Origin: Coenobita brevimanus | Lineage: Eukaryota; Arthropoda; Malacostraca; Decapoda; Coenobitidae | Assembly: GCA_032717465.1 (NCBI GenBank) | Contig: CM064691.1 | Span: forward strand, 2,737,315 to 2,801,314 | DNA: 64,000 bases | Reading direction: 5' to 3' | In this document: piece by piece, positions 24,101 to 33,851 of the stretch | How the letters are laid out: every line of letters starts with the position of its first letter | Numbering within the stretch: the first letter of the stretch is position 1 | Made by a program: the position numbers and the translations under genes | The notes under the pieces: generated by a model | What the model was told of the DNA's origin: nothing | Databases searched by the model: none | Seen by the model: the letters and a program-made list of their open reading frames with translations, nothing else

Positions 24101-24392
24101 CCGCCAGCCCCAGCCCGCCTACCGCCCCAGCAGCTCCGAGGAGTTCGAGGTGCCTAAGTATGGCTACGAGTGGGGTGTTCAGGACGGCGACAGCGGCAAC
24201 GACTTCAACCACCAGGAGACCCGCGACGACGACAACACCCAGGGGTCGTACTCGGTCCAGCTCCCCGACGGTCGCCTCCAGACAGTCACCTACTACGTCG
24301 ATGGAGACTCCGGGTACATCGCTGAGGTCGACTACAAGGGTGAGGCTCGCTTTGATTCCGTCGAGTCTCGCGAATACGGCTACGGAAAGTAA
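21185..24392 (+). CDS. pro-resilin-like cuticle protein, Rebers-Riddiford chitin-binding family
   Basis: A secreted structural protein of the exoskeleton that should bind chitin in the extracellular cuticle. It is built from three exons, 21185-21196, 23397-23471 and 24084-24392. Both introns begin GTAAG, end CAG and lie in phase 0, and the first exon encodes only four residues, a common layout for arthropod cuticle genes. The 131-residue product starts with a signal peptide (MNAKILLLLALVAVAAA, cut probably after residue 17). A Pro/Tyr/Gln/Ser-rich linker (about 18-50) follows, then an extended Rebers-Riddiford domain (about 55-113). The domain shows YGYEWGVQD, SGNDFNHQETRD, GSYSVQLPDGR and YYVDGDSGYIAEVDY, matching the resilin-type pattern. 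There are no cysteines, as expected. It ends EYGYGK and lacks long elastic repeats, so it is pro-resilin-like in its domain but not a resilin. The exons are GC-rich at third codon positions against AT-rich introns. Moult-linked epidermal expression is likely from the family but not shown here. Confidence 0.93.
21197..23396 (+). other. cuticle gene intron 1 (2.2 kb)
   Basis: Donor AAG|GTAAGA at 21197 and acceptor CCCCCACAG at 23396, with a long pyrimidine-rich stretch 22020-22850 (TTCCTCTC, TGAATCCCTACTCT words repeating every 25-40 bp). First introns that separate the signal peptide's first residues from the rest are typical of arthropod cuticle genes. No nested gene was seen. Confidence 0.85.
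23041..23352. mobile_element. two tandem Pal-2 hairpin repeats in intron 1
   Basis: Copy 1 (about 23041-23183) has left arm CATAACACCTCTTCCTCAGCGATTTATTTTGCA and right arm GCAAAATAAATCGGTGAAGCAAAGGCGTTAAGC. Copy 2 (about 23185-23352) repeats the same structure with CGTAACACCTCTTCCTCAACGATTTATTTTGCA and GCAAAATGAATCGGTGAAGCAAAGGCGCAAAGC. Interiors share CCTACTCTCT, GTnTACTTAATA and AAGAGGATnATCAGG. The two copies are about 80% alike by eye and lie head to tail, ending 45 bp before exon 2. Confidence 0.8.
23472..24083 (+). repeat. cuticle gene intron 2 with tandem copies of its own 3' splice region
   Basis: CTTGATCATCnGnTGTCTTTACCTACnCnACTACnGCCA occurs at about 23740, 23884 and 24046, the last being the real acceptor (AG at 24082-24083). 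Units are 144 and 164 bp apart, the second longer because of a 20-bp duplication (AAAACAATAACATAA..AGTC). The first copy keeps an intact AG at 23774-23775. The second has TG instead. Splicing to the first decoy would read Pro-Lys-Arg-stop in frame. Confidence 0.85.
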
Positions 24393-25145
24393 ACGCGGGA
24401 AATTCAGCCTACAACCTTCCGAGCAATACTAAATACGCTTCAACTGTTTTGGATGATAGTGGTCAAAGATAAAGTTCAGTAGTTTCGGAAGATACTGATC
24501 CAAAAAAATGATTTCACCACCAGTTCACACTCTCAGACAGCTTTAAATCTCATCAACCAGATCACGGCATTTATCATATAGTCTAGCCATCTCTAGACGA
24601 TTTTGTTTTGCTTAGAAGAGACCTCTCGACTTGGAGGGGTTAGAGACAGCCTCCTTCAACGCTAGAGGGCTCTCCTAAGTTAAACAAAGTCGTTCAAGGG
24701 CAGCAAAAATAACAAAAAAAAACTGGCGCGCTCTGATTCAATGGGCTATATACAGCACGCACCCACATTCCATCACCCACAACCCGTTTCTCACTCTCAC
24801 TGCCCCGCCCCAACCCCCTTCCCTCCCCTCCCCTCACCACGGGCTATTATTACCACTAGATCTTCACCCTACCCGACCCCTCCACTTGACCCTCTCTCCC
24901 TCTCTTACTTTCTCACTTGCTCACTCCCTCCCGGCCAGTCGCTCACCGCCCCAAATCCATATTCAGGAGCAGGAACCGGATTTCGCCCCTGCCTCCTCAA
25001 CCCCGAGTCATTTTTCTGGATCACTATCGACCTACGGGCTTTTGTGAACTACCTGTCTGTCTTTCTGTCTATTTATTTGATTTTCCTTCCCAGTAGTCGT
25101 GAAAATGTACAAAAATATTATTTAATAAACTTGCAATAGTGAACA
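24393..25145 (+). terminator. 3' UTR and candidate poly(A) signal of cuticle gene
   Basis: No AATAAA occurs soon after the stop codon. The first good one is at 25124-25129, followed by TTGCAATAGTGAACATTTGGG, which would give a 3' UTR of about 750 nt containing a Pal-1 hairpin (24592-24699). Use of an earlier non-canonical signal cannot be excluded. Confidence 0.45.
24592..24699. mobile_element. Pal-1 hairpin repeat downstream of cuticle gene
   Basis: Left arm CTAGACGATTTTGTTTTGCTTAG, central GACTTGGAGGGGTTAGAGACAGCC, right arm CTAAGTTAAACAAAGTCGTTC. Both arms are present. If the distal poly(A) site is used, this hairpin lies within the transcript. Confidence 0.7.
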
Positions 25146-25285
25146 TTTGGGTTTCATATGCTTATTACTGCTTCTGTTTTCTTTTGTATATATTTTCTAG
25201 TCATTACTTTGATCTTAGCTGCTAGAATGATTCCCTTACTGGATGTTTAACGTTCTCACTTCGATGGCACTTTTTTTTTTGTCTG

Positions 25286-25417
25286 TTCCTGCTACATTTG
25301 ATTTTTTTTTTTTTTTTCAGCTTAGGAGTGGCTTTTCAAAATAGGCAGGTTAGATATAAACCTTGCTTAACCTCCTCACTACTAAGGCGTTTTCCCAAAG
25401 TTGAATGAAATCGTCCA
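25286..25417. mobile_element. Pal-1 hairpin repeat with T-expanded left arm
   Basis: The left arm core has expanded into a T-run (GATTTTTTTTTTTTTTTTTCAGCTTAGGAG). The right arm AAGTTGAATGAAATCGTCCAG and interior TTAGATATAAACCTTGCTTAACCTCCTCACTAC are intact. Confidence 0.7.
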
Positions 25418-25945
25418 GAGATAGCCAGAGTAAAAAGAAAATGCTTTATCAGACAGAAGGAGTTAAGGTGATATGCGGTACATGGATAAACTTCCCATGT
25501 AGACTGTAATAGCAATATGATTAATGGTTTTCAGTAGCCCATGATCTTTGTTGACGTGTGTGTGATGCAAGAATTATTTCCACACCCTAGATGTTGTGGG
25601 CTGAGGAAACGCAATAATTTTAGTCTTAGGATTCAAGTTGATCCGTAACTGTTGTGTCTTATCAATAAAGAGCATTACTTTCTGAGGACATAATTCTTCT
25701 GTTTGGATAATGAACAATATAATGAAATCAAGGCACAGCGTCATGGTGTTTACGTTTTGTGGAGTATATTTGCTGTGGACTACTTATAACACGACGGCCT
25801 AAGGTGTATATGCCAATTTCTTTACCTGGTCATCTCGTTCTTTTGTTTTGATGTGGTAACTGTTCAATAATAGTTTAGTTTTGTAGTAGATCTGATTTAC
25901 GGTGGTCCGGTCCGGTCTTGTGATGATACTGTTCCATATTCGTTG
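25418..25945. other. no gene seen
   Basis: Unique AT-rich sequence between the cuticle gene tail and the 16-bp array. No coding or RNA signal. Confidence 0.4.
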
Positions 25946-25949
25946 TCTC

Positions 25950-26860
25950 CTAGGATGGTTCTAAATGATGGTTCTTTCTTGCGCCGGTTCTGTTCTACGA
26001 GTGCTTTGTTCCATGATGGTTCTGTTTTATGATGGTTCTGTCCTATGATGGTTCTGTCACATGATGGCTCTGTCACATGAAGGTTCTGTCTCATGATGGT
26101 TCTGTCTCATGATGGTTCTGTCACATGATGGCTCTGTCACATGAAGGTTCTGTCTCATGATGGTTCTGTCCCACGATGGTTCTGTTCTATGATGGTTGTG
26201 TCCCATAATGGTTGTGTCCTATGATGGTTGTGTCCTATGATGGTTGTGTCCTATGATGGTTGTGTCTCATGATGGTTGTGTCTCATGATGGTTGTGTCTC
26301 ATGATGGTTGTGTCACATGATGGTTGTGTCACATGATGGTTCTGTCCCATGATGGTTCTGTCCTATGATGGTTCTGTCCCATGATGGTTCTGTCCCATGA
26401 TGGTTCTGTCCCATGATAGTTCTGTCCCATGATAGTTGTCCCATGATAGTTCTGTCTCATGATGGTTCTGTCCAATGATAGTTCTGTCACATGATGGTTC
26501 TGTCCCATGATGGTTCTGTCCCATGAAGGTTCTGTCCCATGAAGGTTTTGTCCCATGATGGTTTTGTCCCATGATGGTTCTGTCCCATGATGGTTCTGTC
26601 CTATGATGGTTCTGTCCTATGACGGTTGTGTCTTATGACGGTTCTGTCTCTCATATTTTTCCGTGATAAAACTGTCCTATGATGGTTCTGTCCCATAATG
26701 GTTCTGCCCCACGATCTTTCTGTCCGATGATGTTTTTTTCCTGCGATGGTTCTACCGTCTAATGGTTTTGTCCTGTAACGGTTCTGTCCAGTGTGTGTTC
26801 TGTCCCATGATGGTTGTGTCCAATTATTACTTTTGTCCAATGGTGATCTTCTCTTTGGTG
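25950..26860. repeat. 16-bp minisatellite, unit ATGATGGTTCTGTCCC
   Basis: About 55 head-to-tail copies of a 16-bp unit with subtypes GTTCTGTC and GTTGTGTC in separate blocks (GTTGTG dominant 26195-26335). Because 16 is not a multiple of 3, all frames cycle through the same 16-residue peptide, giving minus-strand Met-Gly-Gln-Asn-His-type frames that are not genes. Edges are more diverged than the centre. Confidence 0.95.
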
Positions 26861-26894
26861 GTACTGTTATGAGTTTCTGTTATTCCCAAATGGA

Positions 26895-27080
26895 CTTCGG
26901 AACAACTCCAGTATTCTATTTCAGCTAACACCACAATATTCTGTTTAGCTAAGAGTGCATGCTCGTAGCCTGAGAGTGTTAATATTGTCGCTAATAACGC
27001 TCTCACGGGCAGTACAACTCTAGGATTCCATTTCGGCCAAAACCTGATGATTTTACGCATCTGAGAGTGAGTCTTGTGAG
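26895..27080 (-). repeat. Sat-111, about 1.7 monomers
   Basis: ACTCCAGTATTCTATTTCAGCTAACACC at 26905 and ACTCTAGGATTCCATTTCGGCCAAAACC 112 bp later, separated by TAGCTAAGAGTG, GCCTGAGAGTGTTAATATTGTCGC. Confidence 0.75.
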
Positions 27081-27159
27081 CTGAGGGATAAAATTTGCAC
27101 AAATACTGGTTTACCTGTGCACGTGAAGCGAGAGAGGAGGTGTTGTGTTATGATGTGTG

Positions 27160-27166
27160 TGCGCGC

Positions 27167-27226
<60 letters not shown>
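27160..27226. repeat. (GC)11(GT)23 compound microsatellite
   Basis: GC 27160-27181, then GT to 27226. Confidence 0.97.
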
Positions 27227-27227
<1 letters not shown>

Positions 27228-27228
<1 letters not shown>

Positions 27229-27577
27229 ATAAACAAGTAAAAGACCTCTTTAATCTAATTTCAACCCAAACTTGGTGGGACAGTTGAGGAATAGTCAATA
27301 AGGAAACCTATTGTTTTAAAGAACAGTTGGTCTAAGGTTAAAGTCACATGGTTAGATTAGACACTGACCTAGCAAAATCAGCTCAAACTTGGAGGAAGGG
27401 TTGAAGGTAAGGCAAGAATGAAGGAACTCAAATTTGAGAAAAATCAGTCAACGGTCAAGGTCACCGTGCAAGATCAAAGTCGGCCCTAATGTGTGGATGC
27501 TAACCAAACCACCCAGAGTTTTTATCTGAATTTAAACAATCTAAATGGAAGTGTTGAAGGTCAGCCAAGGAACAGAT
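27228..27577. repeat. degenerate tandem repeat with GGTCAAGGTCAC words, left part
   Basis: Units of about 110-180 bp built from AATTTnAACCnAACTTGGTGG, GTTGAAGGTnnGnCAAGGAA and TCnAAGGTnAAnGTCAC. The same array resumes after the LTR element at 33852, so the LTR element interrupted it. Confidence 0.7.
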
Positions 27578-27581
27578 CTAT
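27578..27581. repeat. 4-bp target-site duplication (left), CTAT
   Basis: CTAT immediately precedes the left LTR (TGTTATAA) and is repeated at 33852-33855 after the right LTR. Confidence 0.8.
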
Positions 27582-27957
27582 TGTTATAAAAAAACTTTGT
27601 GGTTACTTGTAGAGAAGTTATATATATTAGACTTGTGGACGAGCGGTTGTTATACTTGAGTAGCTTTGTAAGTAGATAATCTTCTTTCCCATTTGTCATT
27701 CATTGACAAGGAGAGGTAAAGAATAGTATGGGACTATTTTTATTTGTCTTGGAAATATTAACAAGTCTCTCACACAGAGCGAAGTATAAAGTAGAGTCCC
27801 TCTCTCTCTCTCTCTCTCTCTCCCAAGTTGCTAAGCCTTCCTACCTACACCCTGCCGCTTCTATGGCCTCTCTCCTTCTCAGCTCTCTTTCCTAAATTCT
27901 GGTGAAACAGGAGTCGTATCACGTGTGTTCCCTGTGGTTGGAAAGTTCTAGAAGCCT

Positions 27958-30405
27958 TTTTTTTTTTTTTTTTTATGCGAGGAAGAAGGAACCAAAGGCC
28001 ATGAGCCCGCAGTAACAGTTCCCTCCAAGAGAAAAACAAAATACAATAGAGAGCCAAATTCAAGATCCGATCATTTTGAGATGCCTGGACACACTGCGTT
28101 TGAAAGACTGGAGATCATAGGCAGCAGGAAATACAGACAGAGGGAGACAGTTCCAGAGCTGACCTGTTGCATAAATGAAAGACTGGGAGTAACGGTTAAC
28201 TCTTGCATTAGAGAGTTGGACAGAAAAGGGATGAGAGTTTGCTGACAGACGGGTGCTACGCGCCCGTCGTAGAGGTGGAGGAATGCAAGCAGACAGTTCA
28301 GAGGAGCAGTGACCATTAAAGTAGCGATAGAAAAGAGATAAAGATGCAACAGAGCGGCGAAGAGACAGAGGTTGAAGGGAGTCAGTAAGAGGAGGAGAGT
28401 TAATGAGATGAAAAGCCTTTGACTCCACCCTATTGAGAAGAGCTGTATGTGGGGAGCCTCCCCACACATGAGAGTTGTACTCCACACAGGGGCGGATAAA
28501 ACCCATGTATAGAGTCAACAATTGTGCAGGGGTAAAGAAAGAGCGGAGTCGGCTTAGCACACCCAATCTCTTGGATGCAGATTTTACAAGAGATGTAATA
28601 TGATTTTTCCAAGATAAGTCCCGAGTAAATGAAACCCCAAGCATGTTCAAGGATGATGCAGGATTAAGCTGAATATTATTAAACATTAGTGGGTATACCT
28701 GTGGAAGATTTTGTTGGGTTGATAGGTGTAAGAACTGAGTCTTAGATGCATTAAAGACAACCATATTATTTTTACCTCAGTCAGAGATACGAGCCAAGTC
28801 AGACATTAGGTGTGCCATAGCCTCATCCCTTGTTTGTTGAAGTAACTGTTGAGATGGGCGTTGCGGGAACCGAATGGAAAGGTGAAGGGTGGAGTCATCA
28901 GCGTATGAGTGGATAGGGTTAGATGTACAGCTTAGAAGATCATTGATGAATAAAAGGAAGAGAGTTGGTGATAGGACAGAGCCCTGAGGAACACCACTGT
29001 TGATAGATCTAGGAGAAGAACGATAGCCGTCTACAACAGCGGCTATAGAACGACCAGAAAGGAAACTAGCGATGAAGGCACAGATAGAAGGATAGAAACC
29101 GTAGGAGGGCAGTTTGGAAATTAAAGATTTATGCCAGACTCGATCGAAAGCCTTTGAGATGTCAAGTGCAATGGCAAAGCTTTCTCCAAAGTCCCGAAAG
29201 GAGGATGACCAGGAGTCTGAAAGGTAGGTGAGAAGATCGCCAGTGGAGCGTCCCTGACGGAACCCATACTGACGATCGGAAAGAAGGTTGTGATAGGAAA
29301 GATGCCTTAAAATTTTTCTATTAAGAATTGACTCGAAAACTTTTGAAATACAGGACGTTAAAGCAATTGGACGATAGTTGGAGGGTTGGGAGTGGTCACC
29401 CTTCTTTGGGACTGGCTGAATGAGAGCAAACTTCCAGCAAGAAGGAAAGGTACAAGTTGACAGACAAAGGCGAAAGAGTTTGCCTAGGCAGGGTGTAAGC
29501 ACAGAAGCACAGTTCTTGAGAACAACAGGAGGGACCCCATCAGGCCCATATGCCTTGTTAGTACCGAGGCCAGTGATGGCAGAAAATACATCAACTGAAG
29601 AAATTTTAATGTCAGCCATGAGGAAGTCAGAGGGGGGAAGTGATGGAGGAACAGCACCGGAATCGTCTAAGGTGGAATTGGAGGAGAAAGTCTGTGCGAA
29701 GAGATCTGTTTTATCAGTAGAAGAAATAGCTACAGAACCATCAGAGTAGAAAAGAGGAGGGAAGGATGATGAGGTAAAGTTGTTAGAAAGATTTTTGGCA
29801 AGGTGCCAGAATGAACGGGAAGAATTCGAGTTGGAGAGTTGAGAGCATTTAGTATGGATGAAATTATTTTTTGTAGAGCGAAGAACAGACTTAGCACGAT
29901 TCCGGGCAGAAACGTAAAGACGATGTGATTCAGGGGTGGGTTGGCTCCGGTACCTTTTGTAGGCCTTCTCCTTGTTGCGGACAGCATTAGAACAAGCGTG
30001 ATTAAACCAAGGCTTTCTTGCGTTAGTCAAAGGATATGAGAAAGGAATGTATGCTTCCATGCCCGAGAGAATAACCTCTGTAATGCGCAAGGCACACTCA
30101 GATGGCTCACGTCCATGGAAGCAATAATCATTCCAGGGAAAATCAGAGAAGTACTGCCTGAGGGCCTCCCAGTCTGCAGCTCCAAAATGCCACAGACGAC
30201 GCTTCCCTGGAGGGTCCACAGGCCATACCGGAGTGATAGGAGAGGTTAAGGTAATAAGGTTGTGATCGGAGGAGCCCAACGGAGAGAAAAGATTAACAGA
30301 GTAAGCAGAAGGATTAGTTGTGAGGAAGAGGTCAAGTATGTTGGAGTTCTCTCCAAGGCGGTCAGGGATACGGGTAGGGTGCTGTACAAGCTGCTCTAGG
30401 TCATT
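27958..30405 (-). mobile_element. jockey/CR1-like non-LTR retrotransposon inserted in the LTR
   Basis: A 2448-bp insertion whose boundaries are fixed by comparison with the uninterrupted LTR (GAAGCCT|GTGTGTGAG). On the minus strand it begins abruptly inside the endonuclease domain (5' truncation) and ends with a 17-bp A-tail (T17 at 27958-27974 on the + strand). No target-site duplication is evident, which is unusual for target-primed insertion. Related fragments are at 421-605 and 52093-52438. Confidence 0.9.
28060..30405 (-). pseudogene. non-LTR reverse transcriptase, one nonsense codon, 5'-truncated
   Basis: One continuous minus-strand reading frame encodes the C-terminal part of the endonuclease ([18 protein letters not shown]) and a complete reverse transcriptase: [39 protein letters not shown] (catalytic Asp), [14 protein letters not shown] and [11 protein letters not shown] (catalytic Asp pair, codons 28894-28905). 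A thumb/C-terminal region follows (FNASKTQFLHLS, LGVSFTRDLSWKNHI). The only lesion seen is a TGA at 28777-28779, just after ARISD, splitting the frame into 565- and 234-residue pieces. No frameshift was found, so the copy is young. The ATG-initiated frame upstream (to 30474) merely runs into LTR sequence. Assignment to the jockey/CR1 group rests on motif style and lacks a tree. Confidence 0.9.
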
Positions 30406-30903
30406 GTGTGTGAGTATGTGTGTATGTGTGTAAGTGTGTTCACCTAGTGATCGCTGACAAACTAACTGCATCATCTCCTGACTGGCTACTTCCTAGTCTG
30501 TCGTCAGCTTTTCCTCAGTGTAACTTGCAAGATCATTTCCCATTCCCAGGCTCGCATAGAGCTGTCTATCTGTCTATTTATCTATCTATTTATCTATTTG
30601 TCTATTATGATTTGTAATTATAATATGGAGTCCTAACATATGCTCGGCCGCGCCGCTGACGGTCCTCCGACAGCAACCACCATTGACAAACGCTAATCTA
30701 TTAGTACATAATATTGATTATAATATTGTATACATATAATATTTATAGTAAATAGTGATTATTCAGTAATATTACATTTTAAACAAGTTGTATACATATT
30801 TGAATAAATGCATTAAAAGTAAATTATTTAACTGTAATACAGTATGTACCTGGGTTATTGTAGTGGCATTGTGGTAATTGTTACAAAATATTGTGGTAAT
30901 GCA

Positions 30904-31451
30904 TAATTGTGTTGGCCTTATAATTGTAGTTACATTTTGTTAATGCAACTGTTACATAAGTGTCTTGGCCTTATAATTGTAGTTAAAGTTATATAAAAGT
31001 TACATCTTGTTAATGCAACTGTTACATAAATGGTACATATTGTTTGTAGTTACATAATTGTAGTTAAAGTTACATAAAAGTTACATCTTGTTAATGCAAC
31101 TGTTACATAAATGGTACATATTGTTTGTAGTTACATAATTGTAGCAAGTGTAACATAATGCAATCGTTTGTCGTTACACAATTATAATATGGAGTTACAT
31201 AATTGTTACATATCGTTTGTAGTTACATAATTGTAGCAAGTGTAACATAATGCAATCGTTTGTCGTTACATAATTGTTACATATCGTTTGTAGTTACATA
31301 ATTGTAGCAAGTGTAACATAATGCAATCGTTTGTCGTTACATAATTGTTACATATCGTTTGTAGTTACATAATTGTAGCAAGTGTAACATAATGCAATCG
31401 TTTGTCGTTACATAATTGTAACATATCGTTTGTAGTTACATAATTGTAATA
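30904..31451. repeat. 71-bp tandem repeat, TTACATAATTGTAG family
   Basis: Exact 71-bp spacing of AGTTACATAATTGTAGCAAG at 31221, 31292, 31363 (and the start of a unit at 31434), with a longer 92-bp first unit at 31129 and older variants upstream (TTACATCTTGTTAATGCAACTGTTACATAA). The near-identical units indicate recent expansion inside the element. Confidence 0.93.
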
Positions 31452-31840
31452 ATTGCAGTCCTGACATATGAATCCGGTCATGCTGCGGTCGATGATAGTG
31501 ATGATGTGCCATGCCACTTGCTTGTGGAGACAACAATTTGCTTTTTTGTTTGTAGTTTATGTGGTATTTTGGCATATGTAGTAACACACTTTTCATTTGT
31601 TTGTTATGTGATCTTACCCTATTTCTCTTTTTTCTTTCTTACTTTTTCTTTCTTTCTTTTTTTTTGTATGTATTGATTTTCTATAGTTTGTTTTTCTTCG
31701 CTTGTGTACGCTTTTTCTATGTTGTTCATGGTTGCATAATTACTGGCTAATTTCCTTGGGATACTTTTTAAAAGTTTAGTTTATATTGCACAGGTATTAC
31801 TGAAAATGATATTATATAGTCCCATATTTTATTATTTTAT

Positions 31841-31844
<4 letters not shown>

Positions 31845-31927
<83 letters not shown>
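31845..31927. repeat. (TA)n microsatellite
   Basis: About 41 TA units. Confidence 0.98.
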
Positions 31928-31933
<6 letters not shown>

Positions 31934-33218
31934 CTATATACAGTATTAACTATATACACTGACTTGTTCTTCACTTGTGTACCTATCGTGGGCAATATAT
32001 GTGTCAGCACTGTGTGGAAATCATTGTCTTCACGATTGTGTTGAAGATGTTCACTCTTGCTAACGTCATTTGTGTTGGCCATTTTTTTTTCTCTAGTTTA
32101 CCTTGTAACTTAATTTATATGTTTCCACTAGGTAGCTTTAATTAATAAATGTTTAATACACTTCTTTTAATCTCTCACTGAGTAACTGTGATGGTATATT
32201 TTCTTTATCACTTTGTAGATATAATAATGTATAGCTGTACGTATGAAACACGTATTTTATGTAGGTATAAATGGTAACACTCGTTGGTAGTAAATAAATG
32301 TTATAATAAATGAATGAATATATACAGTGTAGAATATTTATTGTTGGTGATGATTATTTAGTGTTTGAGTTAGGCAGATAACTGAGGTAAGTATGTGTAT
32401 TTAAGCCGTAACTATACAGCACGTTTTATATGTTTGTGCAGAAGCTTATTGTCTATCACTGTGTAATGTATAAATGAAGTAACTATGTAACTCACTAATT
32501 TTTACCGTGGTGGGAAATGGTGTGAGTGGTGGTGCAGGTGGTGTGTTGACCGACGTGGCGTCTTTTCAGCAAGCACGCATGATGACGTCGACTTCCCACA
32601 CTGGTAGCTGTGGTGAGTGAATGAGTAGCGATGAGTAACTTGAGTGAAGACGAGTGAGTAAGATGAGTTGTGAATATGGACTTGGTATTTGCTTCGTCGT
32701 CTTGACCTTTTCACTCCTGCGTCAGCGGTGGAGGTTGGGTGGATGTAGCAGAGAGAGGAGGGTGAGGTCTGGTGGTTATGAGTTGTGAGTCGTGTCTCAC
32801 TCTTCGTTTGTTTGTTTTGTTGTTCTTCCTCGAGGTATTCGTGGTCCTTTTTTTTTCTTGTGATTTACTCGTTGTAGGATGAAGACTGCCGCTACTTGTA
32901 GGTGCGTGTAGAAGATTATACAGATGACTCGTGGAGTTGTTACTTGTAGTTGATTGTAGATGGTTGTAGTTCGTTGGTTCGTCGTAGAAATTTCAAGACT
33001 GTTTGTATCAGTACTTTGTTAAACTACTTGCAAGGCGTCCTGTGACCTCTTCACCTCTACATCAGCGTGATGATCGGGGAGACGGAGGGGGCTGGTTGGA
33101 GAGAATACTGTCAGGAGCTGGTTGTGAGTTGTTGGTTGTGAGAGTTTTTTTTTTTTTTTTTTTTCAATCTTGATATTTTGTAGGAATTCACTGTTGATTC
33201 GTAGACGAGGTTCGTATA

Positions 33219-33233
33219 CATTCGCTGCTACCA
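33219..33233 (-). promoter_or_regulatory. primer-binding-like site of LTR element
   Basis: On the minus strand, TTTGGTAGCAGCGAATG follows the LTR end. TGGTAGCAG matches the complement of the 3' end of initiator methionine tRNA (..CTGCTACCA) for its first nine bases, then diverges. Its position two bases from the LTR supports minus-strand orientation. Confidence 0.6.
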
Positions 33234-33235
33234 AA

Positions 33236-33851
33236 TGTTATAAAAAAAGACTTTGTAGTTACTTGTAGTGGAGTTTATATATATATTTATTAGACTTGTG
33301 GACGAGCGGTTGGTATACTTGAGTAGCTTTGTAAGTAGATAATCTCCTTTCCCATTTGTCATTCAATGATAAGGAGAGGTAAAGAATAGTATGGGACTAT
33401 TTTTATTTGTCTTGGAAATATTAACAAATCTCTCACACAGAGCGAAGTATAAAGTAGAGTCCCGCTAGCTATCTCCCTATCTCTCTATCTCTCTCTCTCT
33501 CTCTCCCAAGTTGCTAAGCCTTCCTCCCTACACCCTGCCGCTTCTATGGTCTCTCTCCTTCTCAGCTCTTTCCTAAATTCTTGTGAAACAGGAGTCGTAT
33601 CATGTGTGTTCCCTGTGGTTGGAAAGTTCCAGAAGCCTGTGTGTGAGTATGTGTGTATGTGTGTTCACCTGGTGATCGCTGACAAACTAACTGCATCATC
33701 TCCTGACTGGCTACTTCCTAGTCTGTGGTCAGCTTTTCCTCAGTGTAACTTGCAAGATCATTTCCCATTCCCAGGCTCGCATAGAGCTGTCTATCTGTCT
33801 ATTTATCTATTTGTCTATTATGATTTGTAATTATAATATGGAGTCCTAACA
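33236..33851 (-). repeat. intact LTR (5' LTR), 616 bp
   Basis: Runs TGTTATAA to TCCTAACA on the + strand. On the minus strand it contains CTTTATACTTCGCTC (TATA-like) about 60 bp before an AAATAAAAATAG poly(A) signal, a plausible U3-R layout. It also preserves the uninterrupted insertion site of the reverse transcriptase element near 33630-33645. Confidence 0.88.

Larger units (their letters stand above)
27582..30638 (-). repeat. LTR copy at left (3' LTR), interrupted
   Basis: LTR sequence occupies 27582-27957 and 30406-30638, totalling about 610 bp. It matches the intact right LTR with roughly 5% differences by eye plus a shorter (CT)n. The interruption is the reverse transcriptase element. 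Confidence 0.88.
30639..33235. other. internal region of the LTR element, non-coding
   Basis: Holds AT-rich tandem repeats (30860-31451), a TA tract (31845-31927), T-rich sequence and a GTGAGT/GATGAG-rich block (32500-32800). No gag, protease, reverse transcriptase or integrase motif appears in any frame. Confidence 0.75.
27582..33851 (-). mobile_element. non-autonomous LTR retrotransposon with nested insertion
   Basis: Two direct repeats of about 615 bp (27582-30638, split by an insertion, and 33236-33851) each run TGTTATAA..TCCTAACA and are flanked by CTAT target duplications. The internal region (30639-33235, 2.6 kb) has no protein-coding capacity. The element reads on the minus strand: a TGGTAGCAGCGAATG primer-binding-like site lies two bases inside the right LTR, and the minus-strand LTR has a TTTATA box followed by AATAAA. 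A clear polypurine tract is not visible next to the left LTR. The 4-bp duplication suits Ty3/gypsy-type integration, but without coding sequence the superfamily is an inference. It is of the TRIM/LARD kind, mobilised by another element's proteins. Confidence 0.85.

Noticed and set aside
30406..30474. N-terminal extension of the reverse transcriptase frame
   Set aside because: These codons are LTR sequence read through the insertion junction, not part of the retrotransposon.
33019..33234. 71-residue minus-strand frame starting at the LTR edge
   Set aside because: Begins at a TTG inside the primer-binding-like site and contains a T-run-encoded Lys stretch; no gag motif.
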